Source: Halobacterium wangiae
GTDB taxonomy: Archaea; Halobacteriota; Halobacteria; Halobacteriales; Halobacteriaceae
Assembly: GCF_021249345.1 (NCBI RefSeq)
Contig: NZ_CP089588.1
Span: forward strand, 2,046,001-2,110,000
Length of the DNA stretch: 64,000 nucleotides
Reading direction: 5' to 3'
Made by a program: the position numbers and the translations under genes. Below, in pieces: positions 15,420 to 23,746 of this stretch. The notes below the pieces were generated by a model. It ran no database searches. It was not told the origin of the DNA and was given only the letters and a program-made list of their open reading frames with translations. How positions within the stretch are numbered: position 1 is the stretch's first letter; each line of letters begins with the position of its first letter.

Positions 15420-16094
15420 TTAAGTGGAGACTTCGCTGACTGACTTTTCGTTTATTTTCCACTGATAAAGGTTCGAATACGGATCTCCACGTTCTGGACT
15501 CCAGTGAATCGTCGTCTCCCCTGAATCATTAATAGAAAGCAGTCCTACGTTGTTCGACTTGAACTCGTCCAAGTTCGCATATGCTGGATCGATATGATCC
15601 TCATCTATAGCTACATAACGGTATTCGGCAAACGATCTTCCCATAGATGCCTGACGAAGCGCAGTTTTCCATTTCTCCAGCTTCAGCTCGATGGCTAACG
15701 TAGTAGTAACGTGTCTTCTGAGGTTCCGAGCCGTCCTTATCTTTCCAGAATCTAACTCAGTGATGAAACCGTTGTTTCGAAGCCATTTGAGGGACTCTCT
15801 CTTTTTGCGCTTCGGCTGAGCTCCACAGGCAATGAAGAAGTCCTCTGTGACAGGCCCCCTCCCATGTATCTGTAGGAATGAAATGAGATGTTGCTCGTCT
15901 ATAATCGGTTGAGATAGATTCAGTTGATCACTACGGTGGCTCCAGTAATCATTTGAGATGTTCACTAAAACCAGGTCTGTCCGCCCCTTTCCGTAGTCAA
16001 ACTCCGGGATGATGTTCTCCTCACGGACCCCGAAACACTTGGGGAGGAATTCCTTTGCAACCTGTTTCATTTCGTTCTCTGAAGCAAATGCCAT
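15420..16094 (-). CDS. PD-(D/E)xK nuclease-like protein with inserted winged helix
   Basis: A 224-residue protein starting at the ATG at 16094. Residues 30-45 (PEFDYGKGRTDLVLVNI, Asp40) and 134-146 (AIELKLEKWKTALRQ, Glu136-x-Lys138) match the D...ExK active-site pattern of PD-(D/E)xK nucleases. Between them lies a helical segment (HLISFLQIHGRGPVTEDFF, then LKWLRNNGFITELDSG) resembling a winged helix. Such proteins often occur in defence or DNA-repair loci. This is a motif reading, not proof of nuclease activity. It is the first gene of the kinase cluster; the kinase start lies 137 nt past its stop. Confidence 0.65.
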   Translation of the reverse strand: MAFASENEMKQVAKEFLPKCFGVREENIIPEFDYGKGRTDLVLVNISNDYWSHRSDQLNLSQPIIDEQHLISFLQIHGRGPVTEDFFIACGAQPKRKKRESLKWLRNNGFITELDSGKIRTARNLRRHVTTTLAIELKLEKWKTALRQASMGRSFAEYRYVAIDEDHIDPAYANLDEFKSNNVGLLSINDSGETTIHWSPERGDPYSNLYQWKINEKSVSEVST

Positions 16095-16481
16095 GATTGA
16101 GTTCCAGAATTAACATGAGATTCTAGGGCCACCTAGAAACTACTTTTGGTTTATTCCGTGACTGAATCCACGAATTCAATGGGCCACTATGTGTGTCTTA
16201 GATTCCTTCATAGAAAACCTTGCTACTGAGGAATCAAATATTGGTGACACGTATGGTCAATCAGGGGTGCTTGGTAGAGAAGGGGGATCACCGAAGTAGT
16301 TATTATCCAGATTGGTAAATGCGAATTGCAGGCGCCCGCAGCCGGCCGCCATGTTGTGGTCACCTTGCGCGTCTATCGCGCTCTCCGCAACCTTGGCCGT
16401 AGCGGGGTGCCTGCTCACTCCAACTATTGACTCATAGCCTCGCTCATGGGTTGCGGTGAATGTTTTTAAGGGATGATTGCA
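16095..16481. other. Intergenic interval before the IS4-like element
   Basis: About 390 nt without a gene. It must carry the promoter of the minus-strand kinase cluster. The AT-rich half near 16095 and the GC-rich half near 16330-16440 differ in composition, suggesting a junction of two DNA sources. No other signal seen. Confidence 0.35.
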
Positions 16482-18433
16482 TACCCGGCTCTTGGAACGT
16501 AGGAAACCGCACAGAAAACGGAAGCGGGCTGAACACTTGCTTCCTTGGACTGCAACGACATAGTTGTTGCGGCGTAATCAGCAACAGCTATCTTGGCAGT
16601 CTCGGTGAGCACCGGACTCGCTGGTGTCAAAATCCGCAGCACCCCTGAATTGGCTGGTCTTAGTCGACTCAGCCGACTCCGGCCGGTAATGCCAAACCGC
16701 AACAACGACACGAAATCCCACTCCAACATCGAGAAGCAAGCAATTGAACTAATCGAGGCCGACGCAGACATCGTCGAGCTCGTCACTGGAATCGACTTCA
16801 AGCAGTATCGATCCAGGGGCGACACGTACGACGATTGGCACGCTTCGTACCCCTTCGAGGCGATGCTTCGTGCTCTCTACCTCAAGGATTTGATGGGGTA
16901 CTCGAACACTGACCTCCATCGGTGGCTTACCGAGAATCCCGAGAAGGCCGAAGCACTTGGCTTCGACGAGCTGCCGTCTCGAACGACCTTCGGACGCGCC
17001 TGGCGGAACCGCCTCAGCGATGAGCTCCGCACGCAAATCCAACACACCACCCATCGTATCCTTGAGTACGCCCACGAGCAGGGCAATCCACTCGGTCTCA
17101 AGTCACTTGAACCAGACGAGAAAGAGGATGTCTCGGAACGAACGGAGGATCGAGTCATCCGCGAGAAAACCCTGGAAGTTCTCGAGGCGTTCCGTGACCT
17201 GCTTTACGGGTCTATCGACCTCGACCGCCCAGAAGCAGGAACACAGTACGATACGGGCGAACTCCTAGGGTTGGAGAGTTTCCTGAGTAGTGAGGCGTGT
17301 GCCGCCCATGGTGGCAGCAAAGTATACGCAGATAATGCCCCAAAGGGCGTCGACGTCCCTGAGGGTGAGACACTGCTGCACTACATCAAACAACTCGATC
17401 CAGCTGATATCCACGATATCCTGGACGAGGCAATCGAGGTGCAGCTAAAGAGCGCGAAACGCCACCTCGAGTTCACTCGCCCAGTCGAAATTGCTATCGA
17501 CATGACTTACGTCGCCTACTATGGTGAACACGGTCCAGAGGTAAACTATGGACCAGACGACGAGCATGTTGTGGTGATGGGGGCTCCCCCCTCGAAGGGG
17601 TACGACTGGTGCTATAAGTTCGCGACCGTCTCTATCGTCGGCGACAACGTTCGCTTTATGCTCGCCGTTCGGCCGCACACCAAGGGCCAATCAATCGGCG
17701 AGCTGGTCCGTGAGATTTACTGGGCGGCCGCTGAGCACGTCAGCATCCGGATGGTCTATGCTGACGCCGAGTTCTATTCAGCGGAAGTCATCCAGACACT
17801 CGAAGAATCCGGGTCGAACTACGCGATTCGTGTACCCAAGAACGATCGTGTGAAACGGCAAATCGCACGAGCGAACCACGATGTCTGGGTCGAAGAGGAT
17901 GTCGGCATCTATGGCCCAACTGTCGGCGGCAGTACGAGCGACCGTGTCGAGACTACGCACGTCGGAGTGCCGAAAAACCAGAACCCCGACGAGACTGTGG
18001 TCTTCGCCACCAACATGGACGTCGACGACGAGATAGAGATGGACCGTCGGGAAACGGAGAATCTCATGAATCGCTATCGGCGTCGATGGGGGATTGAGAC
18101 GAACTACCGGGCTCTCGAGGATTTCCTGCCGGAGACGACCTCGAAGGACTACTCAGTCCGGTTGTTCCACTTCGGCTTTGGCGTCCTGATGTTCAACATG
18201 TGGCGGTTGATCGATTTCCTCGTTCAACTGAGTCTCGACAGTACCGTGCGAAGCAAACCGCGATTGATAGCTGACCGCTTCCGCGATCTCGCAAAGTCCA
18301 TCCTCAGCATGTACGGCTAATACGCTAACCGGCGGCTGGTTCGCCCTGCGGCCAGTTACAACTAAATCCTCTTCTACCAGTATTAGCCGACTCTGGGCTT
18401 CCGGACGGTGTCTCGCTGATTTTAGCCGGGTAG
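16482..18433 (+). mobile_element. IS4-superfamily insertion sequence (boundaries approximate)
   Basis: The transposase gene at 16689-18320 is flanked by a 9-nt inverted pair, tacccggct at 16482-16490 and agccgggta at 18425-18433, which may be part of the terminal inverted repeats. A target duplication was not evident, so the ends are provisional. The element sits at the right border of the low-GC island, next to the core ncsA gene. Confidence 0.5.
16689..18320 (+). CDS. IS4-like DDE transposase
   Basis: A 543-residue transposase starting at the ATG at 16689 (MPNRNNDTKSHSNIEKQA). The DDE triad is readable: Asp in VEIAIDMTYVAYYGE, Asp in MVYADAEFYS, and Glu in YRRRWGIETNYRALEDF. The R-x(n)-W-x-I-E spacing is the YREK-like signature of the IS4 group. 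The N-terminal third holds the DNA-binding region (LRALYLKDLMGYSNTDLHRW, then SRTTFGRAWR). The frame is open to the end, so the element may still be active. It is longer than the ISH8-type transposases I know, and the exact haloarchaeal IS name is not assigned. Confidence 0.9.
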   Translation: MPNRNNDTKSHSNIEKQAIELIEADADIVELVTGIDFKQYRSRGDTYDDWHASYPFEAMLRALYLKDLMGYSNTDLHRWLTENPEKAEALGFDELPSRTTFGRAWRNRLSDELRTQIQHTTHRILEYAHEQGNPLGLKSLEPDEKEDVSERTEDRVIREKTLEVLEAFRDLLYGSIDLDRPEAGTQYDTGELLGLESFLSSEACAAHGGSKVYADNAPKGVDVPEGETLLHYIKQLDPADIHDILDEAIEVQLKSAKRHLEFTRPVEIAIDMTYVAYYGEHGPEVNYGPDDEHVVVMGAPPSKGYDWCYKFATVSIVGDNVRFMLAVRPHTKGQSIGELVREIYWAAAEHVSIRMVYADAEFYSAEVIQTLEESGSNYAIRVPKNDRVKRQIARANHDVWVEEDVGIYGPTVGGSTSDRVETTHVGVPKNQNPDETVVFATNMDVDDEIEMDRRETENLMNRYRRRWGIETNYRALEDFLPETTSKDYSVRLFHFGFGVLMFNMWRLIDFLVQLSLDSTVRSKPRLIADRFRDLAKSILSMYG

Positions 18434-18612
18434 AAAGACTCCAGAAATCCGGGGGGTGGGCAGCCGATCCAGAAACCAGCCAGATTTTCACCACTTGCCA
18501 TGCACATTCGCAACCACTGTCCGGCGGATTTGCTATCGCAGAATGCGATTTACGAGTCGTGGAATGCGTCGAGACGAAACGGTGAAACAGCGGGACTCAC
18601 AACGTGTAGCCA

Positions 18613-19575
18613 ATGGATTGCACCAAGTGCGACCGCGAGGCGGTGATGCACGCGGCGTACTCCGGCACCTACCTCTGTGACCGCCACCTCTTCGAGAGCG
18701 TGGAACGACGGGTTCGGCGCCGCGTCCGCGAGGACGACATGCTGCCCGCCGACGCGACGCCCGAGGACCCGGAGACGTGGGTGATCGGGCTCTCCGGCGG
18801 GAAGGACAGCGTCGTGCTCACGGACATCCTCCACGAGACGTTCGCGGAGGACCCCCGGGTCGAGCTGGTCGCGCTCACCATCCACGAGGGCATCGAGGGC
18901 TACCGGGACGCGAGCCTCGACGCCTGCGTGGAACTCGCCGACCAACGGGGCATCCGCCACGAAGTCGTCACGTACGCCGAGGAGTTCGACGTCGAGATGG
19001 ACGACGTCGTCGAGGACGACCCCCTCGACATGGCGCCCTGCGCGTACTGCGGGGTCTTCCGCCGGGACCTGCTCGCGACGTACGCCGAGGAACTCGGCGC
19101 GGACAAACTGCTCACCGGCCACAACCTCGACGACGAGGCGGAGACGGCGCTGATGAACGTCTTCGAGGGGAACGTCGAGCAGGTCGCCAAACACTTCGAC
19201 GCCAGCCTCGGCCCGTTCGACGAGCGCCGCGAGAAAGCGGGGATGATCCCGCGCGCGAAACCGCTCCGGGACGTCCCCGAGAAGGAGGTGGCGCTGTACG
19301 CTCAGCTCCGCGAGCTCCCGGTCCACATGGCGGAGTGCCCCCACTCCAGCGAGGCGTTCCGCGGCGAGATCCAGGACCTCCTCCTGGCACTCGAGGAGAA
19401 CCACCCCGGGACGCGACACTCCATCATGGCGGGCTACGAGGAGCTCGCGAGCCTCGCGGCCGACGAGTACGGCGACGAGGACCGGGACGTCGGCGAGTGC
19501 GAGGCGTGTGGCGCGCCGACGACGCGAGAGAAGTGCCGGAAGTGCGCGCTCGTCGACGCCGTAAACGCGGTGTAG
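18613..19575 (+). CDS. ncsA: tRNA 2-thiolation protein NcsA (Ncs6/Ctu1/TtuA family)
   Basis: A 320-residue PP-loop ATPase that adenylates U34 of tRNAs for 2-thiolation. Features: N-terminal zinc site (CTKC, then YLCDRH), P-loop motif GLSGGKDSVVL (near residue 59), central Cys pair CAYC in MAPCAYCGVF, LLTGHNLDDEAET, catalytic Cys in AECPHSSEAFR, and C-terminal CEACGAPT...CRKC. The length fits the archaeal family. In haloarchaea NcsA works with the E1 UbaA and ubiquitin-like SAMP2 as sulfur carrier, a link to ubiquitin-like chemistry unrelated to the operon at 7.3-10.5 kb. The IS element ends only about 180 nt upstream, yet the gene is intact. Confidence 0.92.
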   Translation: MDCTKCDREAVMHAAYSGTYLCDRHLFESVERRVRRRVREDDMLPADATPEDPETWVIGLSGGKDSVVLTDILHETFAEDPRVELVALTIHEGIEGYRDASLDACVELADQRGIRHEVVTYAEEFDVEMDDVVEDDPLDMAPCAYCGVFRRDLLATYAEELGADKLLTGHNLDDEAETALMNVFEGNVEQVAKHFDASLGPFDERREKAGMIPRAKPLRDVPEKEVALYAQLRELPVHMAECPHSSEAFRGEIQDLLLALEENHPGTRHSIMAGYEELASLAADEYGDEDRDVGECEACGAPTTREKCRKCALVDAVNAV

Positions 19576-19771
19576 CGAACGTCTCCCCGCGAAAATCACA
19601 CTCGTTTTACCGTGATGACGGCACTCGTTTTACGGAAGTAGGAGGAAGCCCCGTCCCTCGGAGCAGAGTTGAATCAGTCACTACCAAATATACTCCACCG
19701 CTCGATGGTCCGGCTGGGTGCGCCATGCCCGAATACATACGTTCAAATAATCTTACCAACATAGGTTACGT

Positions 19772-21052
19772 ATGGCGAAACAGGTCGTCACCCGCACCTA
19801 CACTGCCTCCATCAGGAACCAGGGACAGGTGTCCGACGACCTCGATTCGCTCGGGTTCGCAGCCTCGAAACTCTGGAACGTCGGACGGTGGGTCTGCGAC
19901 CGCGTATGGTCAGAGATTGGCCACATCCCCGGTCACAACGAACTCACCACCTACCTCAAGAGCCACGAACGCTACGCTGACCTGCATTCTCAGTCAAGTC
20001 AGCGAGTCCTTCAAGAACTCGCTGAAGCGTTCACCGGCTGGTACGGAAAACGACGCAACGGAGACAAACGAGCGAACCCGCCGACGTACCGCAAACACGG
20101 CGACGACCACCCGCGTTCGACAGTCACGTTCAAAGCCGCTGGCTTCAAAGTCGACACAAAGTACCAGCGAGTCCGCCTCTCTAAGGGGTCAAATCTCAAG
20201 GAGTATTGGTCGGATTTCATCCTCTGCGAGTACCAGACCCGGCCCGAAATTGACCTCTCCACCGTGAAAAGCGTCCAACAGGTGCGAGCGGTTTGGACAG
20301 GAGACGAGTGGGAGCTGCACTTCGTGTGCAACGTCGAGATAGAGGTGTCCGAGTCTCCCGGTGAGAAGACCGTGGGTGTTGACCTTGGTATTACCAACTT
20401 CGCCGCGCTCGCCTACGAAGATGGGCACGGTGAGTTGTATCCGTTGAGCTGCTTGAAGCAGGATGACTACTACTTCAGTAAGCGAATCGCTCGCTGCGAA
20501 GACTCGGACTCCGAGCAAGCCACGCGGTTGAATCAGAAGAAGGCGGCTCGCCGAACCCACTACTTCCACACGCTCTCGAAGCACATCGTCCAGCGATGTG
20601 TGGAAGAGGGAGTGGGGACAATTGTGGTTGGCGATCTTTCCGGCATCCGTGAAGACGAACATAATGATAAGTCAAAGAACTGGGGGATGCATGGCAATCT
20701 AGACTTGCATTCGTGGGCGTTCAACCGCTTCACCAACCTGCTGACCTACAAGGCCGAGATGAAAGGTGTCACAGTTGAGCAGGTCTCTGAACGCGATACG
20801 TCGAAATCGTGCTCGTGCTGTGGTCGCAAGCGCCAAGCAAACCGTGTCGAACGCGGATTGTACGTCTGTGATGAGTGCGATACGGTGGCGAACGCGGACA
20901 TGAACGGTGCTGAGAACATTCGACAACAAGTATCTCCGAGTTCACCGAATCTTTCGGTGAATAGGAGTAACGGCTGGTTGGCACAGCCATCGACGTACCT
21001 GTTCGATTCAGAGAGCGGATGCTTCGCACCGCGAGAACAGGTCACATCGTAG
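19772..21052 (+). CDS. tnpB: TnpB-type RNA-guided nuclease homologue
   Basis: A 426-residue OrfB/TnpB. The RuvC-I Asp is D204 in TVGVDLGITNF; the RuvC-II position reads IVVGDLSGIRED, where the usual Glu of V-E-D-L is Gly287; RuvC-III Asp is D376 in ANADMNGAENI. A zinc ribbon lies at C347/C350 and C366/C369. Family knowledge: TnpB cleaves DNA guided by an omega RNA from the element's 3' end. The substitution in motif II is seen in some IS1341-type proteins, where another acidic residue (E294/D295/E296) may substitute; otherwise the protein is catalytically weakened. A 40-residue tail after RuvC-III is normal for the group. Confidence 0.88.
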   Translation: MAKQVVTRTYTASIRNQGQVSDDLDSLGFAASKLWNVGRWVCDRVWSEIGHIPGHNELTTYLKSHERYADLHSQSSQRVLQELAEAFTGWYGKRRNGDKRANPPTYRKHGDDHPRSTVTFKAAGFKVDTKYQRVRLSKGSNLKEYWSDFILCEYQTRPEIDLSTVKSVQQVRAVWTGDEWELHFVCNVEIEVSESPGEKTVGVDLGITNFAALAYEDGHGELYPLSCLKQDDYYFSKRIARCEDSDSEQATRLNQKKAARRTHYFHTLSKHIVQRCVEEGVGTIVVGDLSGIREDEHNDKSKNWGMHGNLDLHSWAFNRFTNLLTYKAEMKGVTVEQVSERDTSKSCSCCGRKRQANRVERGLYVCDECDTVANADMNGAENIRQQVSPSSPNLSVNRSNGWLAQPSTYLFDSESGCFAPREQVTS

Positions 21053-21056
21053 ACCA

Positions 21057-21108
21057 TAATATCCCAACGTGGGAATCCTCGGCTGCCAGGGCGAGGGGGA
21101 TGTCAAAC
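21057..21108 (+). ncRNA. Right-end hairpin / probable omega RNA scaffold of the tnpB element
   Basis: Just past the tnpB stop the sequence folds as a stem of cctcg with cgagg around a G/C-rich loop, followed by gatgtcaa. This matches the right-end structure of haloarchaeal IS1341-type elements, which doubles as the 3' part of the omega RNA. The transcript limits cannot be seen. Confidence 0.5.
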
Positions 21109-21181
21109 GTCGTGTAACGCTGGCGCTAGGAGGTGTTCCGAGTGAGCCCACGGGTGGGTGGGAGGCGCAGCTAAAGAGTCG

Positions 21182-22357
21182 CTACCGGATGACGTCGAGG
21201 CCGTTGTTCTGCTCGACCTTGTCCGTACCGCCGTCCGAGTGCGCACCGAACTTGCCGCTGGCTTCTTCGGTCGCTCGCTGCTTGGAGTCGACCTCCTTGA
21301 GCTCCTGTCGGGACTTGTCCGCCTGCTTCTGCGTCGACGGCCCGAGGACCTGCGCGGACTGCACGCCGGTCATGATGGCCATCACGCGGACCTTGCCCTT
21401 GTAGTTCTCCTGGATGCGCGCGCCCCAGATGACGTTCGCGCTCGCGTCCAGGCGCTCGGTGATGTTGTCTGCGATGCCCTCGGCCTCTTTCAGCGTGAGG
21501 TCCGGGCCGCCCGTAATGTGGACGAGACCGCCGCTCGCGCCGCGGTAGTCGACGTCCAGCAGCGGGTGGTTCATCGCGTCCTTCACCACTTCGTTGGTCT
21601 TGTTCTTGTCCTGGGTCTCGCCGACGAGCATCACGGCGACGCCGCCCTGGTTCATGATGGCGGTCATGTCGGCGTAGTCGAGGTTGATGAGACTCGGCTG
21701 GGTGATCGTCTCGCTGATGCCCTTGACGGTCTCGGCGATGATCTGGTCCATCACCGAGAACGCCTTCCCGATCGGGAGGTTGGGCACGTAGTCGAGCAGG
21801 CGGTTGTTGTCGAGGACGATGATGGAGTCCGCTTCCTCGCGGAGTTTCTCCAGGCCCTCTTCGGCTTTCACCGTGCGGGCGCGCTCGACGTTGAACGGTG
21901 TCGAGACCATGCCCACGACGATGGCGCCCTGCTCTTTGGCGATCTTCGAGACGACGGGGGCCGCACCGGTGCCGGTGCCGCCGCCCATGCCGGCGGTCAC
22001 GAACACGAGGTCCGCGTCGCCGAGCACTTCCTTGACCGTGCCCTGTGCCATCTCGGTCGCGCGCTCGCCCATCGAGGGGTCGCCGCCCGCGCCGAGGCCG
22101 TTGGTCAGGGACTTGCCGACGAGGATCTTCGTGTCGGCCTCGATCATCTTCAGGTGCTGTTTGTCGGTGTTGATCGCGACGGTGTCGGCACCTTCGACGC
22201 CGATGTTGTACAGGCGGTTGACGGTGTTGTTGCCGGCGCCACCGCAACCGACGATGACGATGCGCGGGTCGCCGAACTCGCTACCGTCGGAGTCGGCGTC
22301 CATCTCGCGCTGTTCGGCTTCTGCGTTGTCGAGTGCGTCCTGGACGATGTCTTGCAT
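21182..22357 (-). CDS. ftsZ2: Cell division protein FtsZ2
   Basis: A 391-residue tubulin-family GTPase forming the archaeal division ring. It begins [20 protein letters not shown], the N-terminus typical of the haloarchaeal FtsZ2 type rather than FtsZ1. Motifs: [14 protein letters not shown] (T1), the tubulin signature [26 protein letters not shown], and the T7 loop region [15 protein letters not shown] with catalytic Asp residues. The C-terminal tail is charged and variable. In haloarchaea FtsZ1 scaffolds and FtsZ2 drives constriction. It lies 3 nt downstream of cdrS in the conserved cdrS-ftsZ2 operon, so it should be controlled from the promoter and operator upstream of cdrS. Confidence 0.97.
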   Translation of the reverse strand: MQDIVQDALDNAEAEQREMDADSDGSEFGDPRIVIVGCGGAGNNTVNRLYNIGVEGADTVAINTDKQHLKMIEADTKILVGKSLTNGLGAGGDPSMGERATEMAQGTVKEVLGDADLVFVTAGMGGGTGTGAAPVVSKIAKEQGAIVVGMVSTPFNVERARTVKAEEGLEKLREEADSIIVLDNNRLLDYVPNLPIGKAFSVMDQIIAETVKGISETITQPSLINLDYADMTAIMNQGGVAVMLVGETQDKNKTNEVVKDAMNHPLLDVDYRGASGGLVHITGGPDLTLKEAEGIADNITERLDASANVIWGARIQENYKGKVRVMAIMTGVQSAQVLGPSTQKQADKSRQELKEVDSKQRATEEASGKFGAHSDGGTDKVEQNNGLDVIR

Positions 22358-22360
22358 CGA

Positions 22361-22528
22361 TTACACCTTCGCCCAGCTGTTCGGACTGGCCTGGTCAGTC
22401 TGTTCGTCGATCATCTCTCGGACGGCGGACCGAATCGCTTCGCTGCGATTCGGGAACTTCCCCCGTTCGACCATCTGTTCCACTTCGTCGATCTGCTGTT
22501 CCGGAATGCGGAGTGTCACACGCTCCAT
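22361..22528 (-). CDS. cdrS: Ribbon-helix-helix regulator CdrS
   Basis: A 55-residue ribbon-helix-helix transcription factor. The ATG at 22528 gives [20 protein letters not shown], a clean RHH strand and first helix, followed by [16 protein letters not shown]. In Halobacterium and Haloferax, CdrS is the short RHH regulator that controls division genes and is co-transcribed with ftsZ2. Here it lies 3 nt upstream of ftsZ2. The 178-nt upstream interval holds a perfect palindrome and three half-sites that are the likely binding sites of CdrS/CdrL. Confidence 0.93.
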   Translation of the reverse strand: MERVTLRIPEQQIDEVEQMVERGKFPNRSEAIRSAVREMIDEQTDQASPNSWAKV

Positions 22529-22548
22529 GATTGATTTCCCCTTGTTGA

Positions 22549-22555
22549 GTAAGAC
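22549..22555. promoter_or_regulatory. gtaagac half-site upstream of cdrS
   Basis: One copy of the 7-nt motif gtaagac (same as the arm of the palindrome at 22631-22648), 20 nt before the cdrS start. A second inverted half, gtcttac, lies at 22579-22585. Confidence 0.5.
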
Positions 22556-22630
22556 GGGTTGCGTCGTTCGCACCTCGTGTCTTACAGAAGGGGCGATACA
22601 CGGTATGACCGCGCTGTCGCCCGTTTCTCT

Positions 22631-22648
22631 GTAAGACGGCCGTCTTAC
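22631..22648. promoter_or_regulatory. Perfect palindromic operator of the cdrS-ftsZ2 operon
   Basis: An 18-nt perfect palindrome, gtaagacggccgtcttac. With half-sites at 22549-22555, 22579-22585 and 22704-22710 it forms an operator cluster between cdrL and cdrS. On the minus strand it sits just downstream of a TATA-like element (22672-22682), near the expected transcription start, a position suited to repression or autoregulation by the ribbon-helix-helix proteins CdrL or CdrS. Confidence 0.7.
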
Positions 22649-22671
22649 GTACCACTACCCACAGCGTCATA

Positions 22672-22682
22672 CATTAAATAAC
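22672..22682 (-). promoter_or_regulatory. TATA-like element of the cdrS-ftsZ2 promoter
   Basis: The plus strand reads attaaataac; on the minus strand this is ttatttaat. It would place the transcript start about 25 nt downstream, next to the palindrome at 22631-22648, giving a leader of roughly 120 nt for cdrS. Confidence 0.5.
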
Positions 22683-22706
22683 TAACGGCAGTTGTAAACA
22701 GACGTC

Positions 22707-23234
22707 TTACCGCTCGAGTGCGTCCGCCGACGCCGTCCGACGGCCGCAGTGCGGGCAGAACGCCCAGTCCGCCCGGACTTCGTCGCCGCACTCGCAGAAC
22801 ACGCGACGCGACGCTTTCTCCCCACAGTTCGGGCAGTAAACGTGGTCCGCCGACACCGTCTCTCCGCACTGAGCGCACGAACTCCCCTCGCCCGTGCGGT
22901 CACCGCCGCGACCGGCTGTCCGCCGCGGCTCGGCCTCCGAGGCCGGCTGGCGCGCCCGTTCTCGCTCGCGTTCGGCCCGCAGCCCCTCCGCGGGCTCGAC
23001 CGTTATTCGGACGTTTACGTCCTGTGCAGGCTGTCGCACGCCCAGGCGCTGCTCGACGAGTTCGTCGACGCGATCGGCGACGACGTCGTCGAGGCTGTCT
23101 GCCGACGTGTCGGACGGACCGTGCTCGTCGAGGTAGGTGCGGAGCGCGTCCCGCATCACCTCGCTCTTCGACGCGTCGAGGTCCTCGACGGCGTCCACGA
23201 GGTCGTTGTCGGCCCGGAACGTTATCTTCGACAT
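22707..23234 (-). CDS. cdrL: CdrL: ribbon-helix-helix regulator with double zinc ribbon
   Basis: A 175-residue protein starting at the ATG at 23234 (MSKITFRADNDLVDAVEDLD), which opens a ribbon-helix-helix domain (ASKSEVMRDALRTYLDEHG). A charged linker follows, then two zinc ribbons: CAQCGETV...YCPNCGEKA and CECGDEVR...FCPHCGRRT. This architecture and its place upstream of cdrS-ftsZ2 identify the long paralogue CdrL, reported to regulate the cdrS-ftsZ2 operon. A catatg TATA-like element near 23262-23268 suggests a nearly leaderless transcript. A half-site overlaps its stop codon, so its own 3' end is part of the operator region. Confidence 0.9.
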   Translation of the reverse strand: MSKITFRADNDLVDAVEDLDASKSEVMRDALRTYLDEHGPSDTSADSLDDVVADRVDELVEQRLGVRQPAQDVNVRITVEPAEGLRAERERERARQPASEAEPRRTAGRGGDRTGEGSSCAQCGETVSADHVYCPNCGEKASRRVFCECGDEVRADWAFCPHCGRRTASADALER

Positions 23235-23318
23235 GCCCGTTCGAGACCACATACCACGCCCAGGCATATGAAGCCTGCCCCCGCGTATGACGATTGTCTG
23301 TCGCACCGAATGACAACC

Positions 23319-23327
23319 CTTAAATTT
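23319..23327 (+). promoter_or_regulatory. TATA element of tRNA-Tyr
   Basis: The sequence cttaaattt lies about 30 nt before the 5' end of the tRNA, the expected distance for an archaeal promoter. Confidence 0.6.
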
Positions 23328-23353
23328 CGACGACGGCGTAGAAATTGATGCGA

Positions 23354-23427
23354 CCGCCCTTAGCTCAGACTGGTAGAGCAGTCGACTGTAGATCGACTTG
23401 TCCCCCGTTCAAATCGGGGAGGGCGGA
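23354..23427 (+). tRNA. tRNA-Tyr (GTA anticodon)
   Basis: A full cloverleaf: acceptor ccgccct paired with agggcgg, D arm gctcagactggtagagc, anticodon stem gtcga/tcgac around ctgtaga with anticodon GTA at 23388-23390, T arm cccccg-ttcaaat-cggggg, and discriminator A. No CCA is encoded and there is no intron. Confidence 0.97.
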
Positions 23428-23746
23428 CTGTTCCTTCCAGCGAACGACGTTCGATAGATAGCGTCGCGTTTTCGACGCAGACGCCGCACAATCCGCCTGT
23501 GAGTCGACCGGGAAACCCGGTAAACTCTCCGCGGCTGGTCACACGTACACCTTGGCAGGCCAGCTAGTCAGTCATTGTCACCATCCGCCAGAGGCGTCCT
23601 GCGGCAGTGCCGGCGTGACGTGGGAGTACATCCAGCAGTGTGGCTGTAGCGGTCACGTCGAGTAACACCGCACCGTCTCGATTCTCGAATCACCTGGTAT
23701 AGATCCAGTAAATACGCTCTTTTGAAAGTCACCTGAACTGACGTGT
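23428..23746. other. Interval between tRNA-Tyr and the arylsulfotransferase-like gene
   Basis: About 320 nt with no gene seen. Near the right end gtaaatac at 23710-23717 is a TATA-like element about 30 nt before the next start. No attachment-site duplication of the tRNA 3' end was noticed. Confidence 0.4.

Larger units (their letters stand above)
19735..21108 (+). mobile_element. IS1341-type (tnpB-only) IS200/IS605 element
   Basis: The tnpB gene with its flanks. The right side has the hairpin typical of haloarchaeal elements of this type (gggaatcctcg, loop, cgagggggatgtcaa) ending near 21108. The left end is placed by eye in the AT-rich leader before the tnpB ATG. No tnpA gene is present, so movement would need a transposase in trans. 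It is inserted between the core genes ncsA and ftsZ2. Confidence 0.7.

Noticed and set aside
21158-22534. Long plus-strand frame opposite ftsZ2 and cdrS
   Set aside because: Shadow of ftsZ2; composition is Val/Arg/Asp repeats with no domain.
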